Origin: Campanula takesimana
Taxonomy: Eukaryota > Streptophyta > Magnoliopsida > Asterales > Campanulaceae
Length of the DNA stretch: 64,000 nt
NCBI GenBank assembly: GCA_026119855.1
Contig: JAOWBW010000223.1
Location: forward strand, 1,054,001 to 1,118,000
Direction: 5' to 3'
The notes beneath the pieces are model-generated. The model was given only the letters and a program-made list of their open reading frames with translations, did not search any database and was not told the DNA's origin. Below are positions 57,024 through 64,000 of the stretch, in pieces (within the stretch, counting starts at the first letter, position 1; every line of letters begins with the position of its first letter). The position numbers were made by a program, and so were the translations under genes.

Positions 57024-60000
57024 ATGCAGGCCATATCCTTCCATACTTCAATCATCCCTTCAAAGCACTCTCCTTCCATAGCCCCAACACCGGCACCGGT
57101 TAGGCTACCGCCGGTGCATGCCATCTCGTTTCCCGATAGGATATCGATACCTATGCCTAGAGAAAATATTCCTAGCCAAGAAGTCGTAGATGACAAGGTA
57201 TCTGCTTTCTGGGACTATCAGTTTCTTTTTGTATCTCAGCGTTCTGAAACAGTTGAGCCCATCACGCTCCGTGTTGTTGATGGAGCTGTGCCGTCTGATT
57301 TCCCTCTTGGGACATATTATTTGACAGGCCCCGGGCTATTTACGGACGATCATGGCTCCACAGTGCATCCGCTAGATGGTCATGGGTATCTCAGAGCTTT
57401 CACTATCAATGGTGCCAAAAGGGAGGTCAAGTTCATGGCTAGGTACATTAAAACAGATGCTCAACTGGAGGAACGTGATCACGTTACAGGAGAGTGGAAG
57501 TTCACTCACCGCGGTCCTTTTTCTGTATTAAAAGGCGGGAAAAAGTTGGGAAATACTAAAGTTATGAAAAATGTTGCCAACACTAGTGTGTTAAGGTGGG
57601 GTGGAAGATTGTTTTGCTTGTGGGAAGGTGGTGACCCGTATGAAATCCAACCCACGTCGTTGGATACGGTCGGAAAGTTTGAACTAATCAACGGTTGTGA
57701 TGATCAATCCTCCTCCTCAAAACCAAACACCAATGGTCCTGATATTTGGAAAACTGCAGCAGCAATGTTAAAGCCCATACTCTATGGTATGTATGACTCG
57801 ATGAGTGTGTTTTGGAGGAAACTAGTTCCTTCATAAATTATAAAAAGTCGTGTTTTTAACCCTTAAACCCCAAACCCTGAACCTTAAACCCGAAACCCTA
57901 AACAAGACTTTTTATAACTTATGAGAAACTAGTTTCTTCCAAAATTTTCTCTGACTCGATTGAGTCTAACCCAAGTCGAGTTCTACTGTTTTAAATTTGA
58001 TTTGTCAATATTTTTAAATAATTCAAGACAAACCCGATACATTGATTATATCGTACAATTGTTTAAAGTTAAAAAAAAAAAAGTTGATGATGCTTTCTTT
58101 GTTCTTGAAAGATTCTTGAAATTGACATATTTTTGTGGTTGGGGTTGACTTATACGCAGGAGTGTTTAATATGCCCCCAAAGCGGCTATTGTCCCATTAC
58201 AAGATTGATTCTTGTAGAAATAGACTTCTTATTATGTCATGCAATGCTGAGGATATGTTGCTCCCACGCAGCCATTTTACCTTTTACGGTATGTTACTAC
58301 TATTTAATCAAGAAAATATTTTATTAGATTATTGAGTCTTTATCTCTTATTAAAAAAAAAAAAAACACTGTTAAAAAGTGAGGTATCCAATTTATATTGT
58401 TGATCAATTTTACTCTACAAGTTGATGTGAGATACATGATATTTCAACAAAACTATTTTAGTTTTTACTTTTATTAATAAGTCTATTCTTTTTGCTTTCT
58501 CGATTATTTTATTAAAATGTGTTTTAGTTATTATAAAACGGGAAAAAATTATTATCATCCCGATTAGTAAAATATAGATGTGGGTTTGGAAAAAGCTTTA
58601 AGGTGCTTATTTTATTTATTTTTGGTCTGTCACAGTTTAAAATACTTGTTGCTTTATTAATTAAAATAGATAATGAGACCCACTTGTCATTCTCATAACA
58701 AAAACTTCCTACTTACTTTCTCTCTCTTATTTAATGTTTATACTCATAACATTTTTTTTTTAATTTTCATATAAAGTTAAACAAAAAACGTTAAACTGAT
58801 ACTGATACCGACAAAGGAGTTGTATTTTATGTCTTAAGAATGCTCAGAAATAATTGTTAAAATTAATGGTTAAAATTAATAGGCTTGATTCCAACCATGC
58901 TTTGTTTTATTGTCAATTTTATACATGGAAATTAAAAAGTAGTAGAAACTTGTCTTGAGATGCTCAAAAGATGTGACTTGAGGGATCCCTTCTTTCTTTT
59001 TTTATGTTAATGACAAAATTTAACTTAAGAGTTCCCACTATCCACTTGGTGGTTTTTAAAGCTTGGAGGTGGTTGAACTTGAAGTGTTGCTTTTAAATGC
59101 AAGGTATATCCTTCATGAGATGAGGAAAATATAAAAGACAAAAAAAAAAAAAAAAAAAAGGTAATTTTATTATTTAATCTATGAAAATCAAATTTATCTA
59201 TTTCTTGATTCTGACAATCAAAGTCATATTTGAGATAAACATAAAAAATAGTCTTACCCTTACCACATTATCACTTTTAATTTTTTTTTTAAATTTTTTT
59301 TTAGCAACTTTTAATTTAAGTTAAGAGTGAGTCTTGTGAAAAACGCGTTTTTCCTTAAGCAAAGGAAAAACATGTTTTTCAAAGCACGCGGGCCATTATA
59401 CTTCAAATCAAGCGGTGGCATTTTCGTAAATACTGGCAACCATAGTAAATGCCCAGTGTTAGTATTACAAAAAGCCAGTGATTTTAAACTGGCGTTTATA
59501 AATATGAAACTGACACTTTTCTTAAGTGTCAGTGGTTATGTTAAAAATTGCCAGAGCTTACACTAGCACTTTTTAACATTGATATTGGTACTTATTAAAA
59601 GTGTCAGTGGTTATGTTAAAAATTGCCAGAGCTTACATTGGCACTTGTTAAAATTGACACTGGCACTTATTAAAAAGTGCCAGTGGTAGTGTCAATAATT
59701 GTCAGTGTACATGTGCTGACACTTTTTTACACTATCACTGACACTTACGATCAGCGCTAAACAACATCCCGTTAATTACAAAAATGCCACCGCGCCAACT
59801 TAAAAACACGTTTTACGCAAGCTTAAGGAAAAACACGTTTTTTCCCAGATTTTCTCTTACGTTTTTTATTTTAATAATGTGCAGAATTTGATACGAATTT
59901 CAAGATGTTGCAAAAGCAAGAGTTCGACATCCCGGATCATCTAATGATCCACGATTGGGCCTTCACGGATAGTCACTACGTCTTGTTTGGCAACCGCATT

Positions 60001-62777
60001 AAACTTGACATCCCAGGTAATCCATTCTTACCAAGAAACTATGTAATTCTTTATTATTATTATTATTTTACCTTATTTTATTTTTTGTCAAAAAGTCTGT
60101 GAAAATCCTATTTTTGAAATGAACAAAAAAAAAAAAAAAAGATTTTATTAATGTAAAATTGACATATGTTGACTTAAATTTGCCATTTTTAATACTCCCT
60201 ATTTTCCAAAAATTATCAAATTTTGACTTTTTATGATCAATATAAATAAGCTTTGACCAAATATTGGTGTCAATCTAATTATCACAATAAAATTATCAAT
60301 ACTGTTATTCCTAAATCACTTTTTTTTATTAGACTTACTTCTATTTCTTTGATCCTACCCTCTTTATAGGTTTTCTAATTTCCAAAATCATAAAATTTAA
60401 TGATCACAATAAAATTTTCAAATGACGTCTTACTATTTATTTTTTTCAACTGTATGTTAATTTATTCAAATTCAAAATGCAGGATCAATGACAGCGGTAT
60501 GCGGATTATCGCCGATGATATCTGCATTATCAGTAAACCCAAGCAAGCCAACATCTCCCATATACTTGCTCCCTCGATTTCGAAAGCACGACGATGAATC
60601 GATTAATGGAGGTGTAGAGAGAGATTGGAGAGTACCCATTGAAGCTCCTGCACAAATGTGGGTGCTTCATGTTGGTAATGCATTTGAAGAGAGTGATGAA
60701 AATGGGAATTCACATATTCAAATTCAAGCTAGTGGGTGTTCTTATCAATGGTTCAACTTTCAGACAATGTTTGGTAAGTAAAAAAAAAATTGTTTATTTT
60801 TTCATAAGTAATTCTACTGTTTACAATCGCATGATGGTCTCTAAATTATACTACTCCATCCGTCCCGGATTAAAGGTTATTAGTTTGACTTTACACGGAG
60901 ATTAAGAAAAAGTAAATGTTGTGAGTGTGAAAAAGCAAGTAAGAGAAAGTAGGAGAGATAAAGTGGGTAGAGAGTTTTTGTTGTGAGAATGATAAGTGGG
61001 TCCCATTGTCCATTTTAGGTAATAAAGCAACTAAGAACCTTAGTTTGGGACAAACCAAAAAGGAAAGTAAGAGCCTTAGTCTGGGACAGAGGGAGTACTA
61101 AATTATATCTCCGGTCTTAGTTAACTATTCATTTTCTAAAGAGTTTGTGCTTATATTAGTGTCCAAATTTGAATGAAAATATCGAGTCAGTCTTATGAAA
61201 AACCTGTTTTACACTAAAAGATGTGTAAAACTTGTTTTATATTCAGAGATTTTTGTTTTACATTAAGAGATAAAAATATGTTTTACGTGAGTGTAAAACA
61301 AGTTTTTCCCAAAAATAATTTATTATTTTAACAAATTGACAAAAGTATTATTCATACTGATATTCTACCTTGTCAGTTAATTAACATGCAAACGACACAT
61401 ACAGTTGTTGTCTTAACTTTTTTTTTTTCTCAAAAATTCTTTTCTATTTTAAACCCCCCCCCCCAATTTATTCTTTAGCCGCTACAAATAAGTTCGGTAA
61501 TTTACATTTCAATCATCCTCTAGAACGTATAACTCAATACTTTAAATGTTTATTACTAATTTTGAGAGGCATTTTGGGGGGGGGGGGGGGGGGAATTGGA
61601 CTAAAAACAGGAAAATTGCAATAATAATAATAATAATAACTATATATAAAAAAAAATCTAACTAGTTTCCTATTGTGTTCATGATCAGTGTCACTTATGT
61701 TGTCCAAATTTTCTCAGTAGTTTATCGTGCATCGTGCATATATATGCCTTAATTTGTAAGGGTAAAATAGAAATTTCATTAAAGGTTTGATGTGTAATAT
61801 CATAAACTAAAAGGTACTATTAAACATTCATTTGGATATTTATATTTATATTTATATTTATATTTATATTTATATTTATATTTATATTTATATTTATATT
61901 TATATTTATATTTATATTTATATTTATATTTATATTTATATTTATATTTATATTTATATTTATATTATATTTATATTTATATTTATATTTATATTTATAT
62001 TTATATTTATATTTATATAATGTAAGCAACTATCTAGAATCTGATTTCCTTTTTTCCTCATTTTTGGTAGGATATGATTGGCAAAGTGGCAAACTAGACC
62101 CTTCAATGATGAATGCAAAGAAAGGTTTACCTCACCTTGTTAATGTTAACATTAACTTGGATGCAAACGGGAATTGCCAAGAATGTAGTGTGGATCCTTT
62201 AAATGATCAGTGGCAAAAACCAACTGATTTTCCGGTAATTCACAATGACTATTCCGGGAGCAAAAACAAGTACATTTACGCAGCAACTTCATCAGGTTCG
62301 CGTCGGGAACTGCCATATTTCCCCTTTGATACGGTGATCAAACTAAACAATGTAGACAAGTCCGTACAAACATGGTCTGTTGGCACTCGTAAATTTATCG
62401 GTGAGCCTATTTTTATACCAAAGGAGATGAAGAAGATGATGGATACCTTCTTGTAGTAGAGGTAAATATCTCAATTATATATAAACTCCATGCATTTAGA
62501 AAAAAAGAGTTGTGCGGTCCTTTTTTTGTTGTTTCCATGAAAATAGTCATTTTTTTTTTTTTTTTTAAAAAGTGATTTTTTTGTACTAATTAGGCGTTTT
62601 TAATTTTTGCAGTACGCGGTTTCAACACAAAGGTGTTATTTGGTTATTTTGGATTCCAAGCAGATAGGGGAAGCTAATGCACTGGTCGCGAGGCTTGAAG
62701 TTCCAAGATATTTGAATTTTCCTCTTGGTTTTCATGGTTTTTGGTCACCTACCAATTGCATTGACAATACTGTGTAA
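57024..62777 (+). CDS. CCD7: Carotenoid cleavage dioxygenase 7 (strigolactone biosynthesis), apparent frameshift in exon 5
   Basis: CCD7 (MAX3/D17/RMS5) is a plastid non-haem iron enzyme that cleaves 9-cis-beta-carotene in strigolactone synthesis. The exons are 57024-57786, 58160-58288, 59885-60016, 60483-60773, 62071-62461 and 62613-62777. Blocks GPGLFTDDHGSTVHPLDGHG, FTHRGPFSVLKGGKK and NTKVMKNVANTSVL are diagnostic. The Ser/Pro-rich N-terminus fits a transit peptide. Candidate iron His residues lie in SHYKID, MIHDWAF, VLHVGNAF and, in exon 6, GFHGFW. Exon 5 is 391 nt, one short of keeping phase. The literal frame stops at 62454-62456 (566 aa), while family-like sequence continues in the next frame (EEDDGYLL). 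The break is near 62420-62424, AAGGAGATG. A complete frame would give 623 aa. Confidence 0.9.
57858..57905. repeat. Telomere-like motifs in CCD7 intron 1
   Basis: Degenerate CCCTAAA/CCCTTAAA-type words occur in a row (CTTAAACCCCAAACCCTGAA). It is a short interstitial tract, not a telomere. Confidence 0.6.
59335..59855. repeat. Foldback element in CCD7 intron 2 with GCCAGTG repeats
   Basis: The arms carry AAAAACGCGTTTTTCC and GCGGTGGCATTTTCGTAAAT on the left and ATGCCACCGCG and AAAAACACGTTTTACGCAAG on the right. The core is about ten copies of a motif like AGTGTCAGTGGTTATGT. The same core motif forms the array at 18956-19240. Confidence 0.6.
60854..61095. mobile_element. Stowaway MITE in CCD7 intron 4
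   Basis: The ends are CTCCATCCGTCCCGGATTAA and TAGTCTGGGACAGAGGGAG, with TA on both sides. Confidence 0.82.
61185..61312. repeat. Short palindromic repeat with GTAAAAC/GTTTTAC words
   Basis: It opens GTCTTATGAAAAACCTGTTTT and closes GTAAAACAAGTTTTTCCC. Similar 100-130 bp units lie at 44815-44940 and 55435-55565. Confidence 0.55.
61838..62018. repeat. ATATTT hexanucleotide microsatellite, about 180 bp
   Basis: About 30 near-perfect units, with one 3-bp phase slip near 61965. It lies in CCD7 intron 4, ending about 50 bases before the exon 5 acceptor. Confidence 0.93.
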
Positions 62778-62786
62778 ATATATATA

Positions 62787-63041
62787 CTCCCTCCGTCCAA
62801 TTACAATGGGCACAGTTTGATTTTTTTGGTCAACTGAGTCAATCTTTGACCATCATTTTATGAATATCTAAATATTTCTATGAAATTCTAAAAATTGTTA
62901 TTGTTTCACTATTAGAAATACTATCATTAACAATTTTTAGAATTGTCTAGAGATATCTAGATATTCATAAAATTATGGTCAAAGATAGAACTAATTGACT
63001 AAAAAAGTCAAAGTGTGCCCATTGTTATGGGACGGAGGGAG
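62787..63041. mobile_element. Stowaway MITE directly downstream of CCD7
   Basis: The ends are CTCCCTCCGTCCAATTACAA and TTGTTATGGGACGGAGGGAG. It begins nine bases after the CCD7 stop codon, so it lies in the 3' untranslated region. Confidence 0.88.
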
Positions 63042-63189
63042 TATATAAAATAAACTAGATATATATTTGGACTCTGTTTTATTGGCCCAAAATTACTTGA
63101 ACCAACCCCATACTACATTCTCATCAAACTTAATTTGCATACTAACTACTTGCAAAGAATGTTAGAAGACAGAAGAGACAATAGATGAG

Positions 63190-63352
63190 ATGAGATCTTC
63201 CGTACCACAATCTGTGTACCACTTGTGTGCCACAGGTGATCTGACGGTTATGCATTATTTGTGATATCATAATTATCTCAATCTTAATAAGATATAGCCA
63301 TTAGATCACTTGTGATACACAATAGTACACCAAAAGTGGTACGGGGGATTTC
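63190..63352. mobile_element. Palindromic MITE-like element
   Basis: GATCTTCCGTACCAC and GTGGTACGGGGGATT are inverted, and the inner parts (CACTTGTGTGCCACAGG, ATCACTTGTGATACAC) pair as well. The target repeat is uncertain. Confidence 0.5.
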
Positions 63353-63819
63353 TCTCGACAATGGAGAAAGAAAGATCAAGAGACTGGAATAAGAGGAGGA
63401 CACGGAAGAATTCGTACTGGTTGAGTGGTAGTGGTATCAATATTCAAATACTGTTGGAAATATTGATTAAGGAGTTTATTGCAAAAGCGGTATGCGTACT
63501 TTGTGCAATATATCAATTTGACTCGCGTACTTAATAAACATCAAATGTGACATGCGTACTTATGATTGACAATATTTTTAGACTAATTTTAACCTCCATT
63601 AAAAAGTTAACGGGATGCTAATAACTTAACAAAAAGTATGACTTTTATTATAATATCAGATTTACGTTTTAGGACGGGGGCATTTTGAATTTACGTCTTA
63701 TTCCAACGAATTATTTATCTATCCATATAATCCTTAAAAAAGTTTGAATAGTAAAATGTGAAGATTATTTTGGGATGGAGGGAGTAATAAGTACTCCTCA
63801 ACCTCCCAAATCACCCAGC

Positions 63820-64000
63820 TCTCTGTCTCTCTTGACAAAAAAAAAAAAGAAGCTTTATCTCTCTCTAAACTCCCTCCCTCATTTCTCTCTCTAACTTACC
63901 AACTCCGGCGACCCCCTCTAACTCCGGCGACCCCCTCCCTCAATTCCGACGATCCCCTCCCTCAACTCCGGCCACCCGGCTCTCTCTCTCTCTCTCTCTG
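63820..64000 (+). other. CT-rich, CCGGCGA-repeat stretch at the right edge, possible 5' leader
   Basis: CTCTCT tracts frame about four copies of an 18-20 bp unit (AACTCCGGCGACCCCCTC). Such CT-rich DNA is common just upstream of plant coding regions. The window ends before any ATG-led frame appears. Confidence 0.3.

Noticed and set aside
61820..62029. Long ORFs on both strands through 61820-62029 (YIYIYI and NININI repeats)
   Set aside because: They are translations of the ATATTT microsatellite in a CCD7 intron.
63725..63784. Stowaway right end (TTTGGGATGGAGGGAG) near 63770
   Set aside because: Only the right third of the short subfamily is present and a left end is missing. It is noted as a fragment only.
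1..64000. CRISPR array, bacterial operon or viral genome signals
   Set aside because: The repeats are MITEs, microsatellites and LTRs. Spliced genes and plant families show nuclear plant DNA.

Overview
This window is nuclear DNA from a flowering plant. The genes have many GT-AG introns, the background is AT-rich, and about 20 Stowaway-type MITEs and two LTR retrotransposons are present. The protein families are those of land plants: HUB1, LAP6 and CCD7. Protein similarities suggest a eudicot, and the embedded plastid atpB/atpE copies look asterid-like. I cannot name the species.

Layout. (1) 111-8409, minus: N-terminal half of a HUB1/BRE1-like histone H2B E3 ubiquitin ligase; it runs off the left edge, and its introns are full of MITEs. 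(2) 9889-18110, minus: a plant alpha/beta hydrolase with eight coding exons (517 aa, GHSKGG elbow). (3) 18110-22480: repeats, including a foldback element and a MULE-type element with a possible captured exon. (4) 22490-23833, minus: a two-exon type III polyketide synthase of the LAP6/PKSA type (sporopollenin). (5) 25560-44184, minus: an AOP-like 2-oxoglutarate dioxygenase gene broken by two LTR retrotransposons in exon 1, a 5.0 kb Copia element (28907-33870) and a 10.0 kb element without retroelement genes (34067-44091). Both have clean 5-bp target duplications. The larger one carries plastid DNA with intact psaI, atpE and atpB reading frames. (6) 44185-56900: repeat-dominated DNA with nested Stowaway, hAT and Harbinger-type MITEs, LTR-like pieces, and a first exon of an unknown gene split by a hAT MITE. 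(7) 57024-62777, plus: CCD7 (MAX3-type, strigolactone biosynthesis), six exons, with an apparent 1-bp deletion in exon 5 that would remove the C-terminal iron-binding histidine. (8) 62778-64000: MITEs and a CT-rich stretch that may be the 5' leader of a gene outside the window.

The genes do not form a pathway or cluster. The main stories are transposon-driven gene disruption, a retroelement that appears to have picked up plastid and host-like DNA, and a tandem duplication beside CCD7 whose second copy preserves the empty target sites of two MITEs. Splice sites were set by hand from reading frame, GT-AG signals and remembered family sequences. No transcript or database evidence was available.
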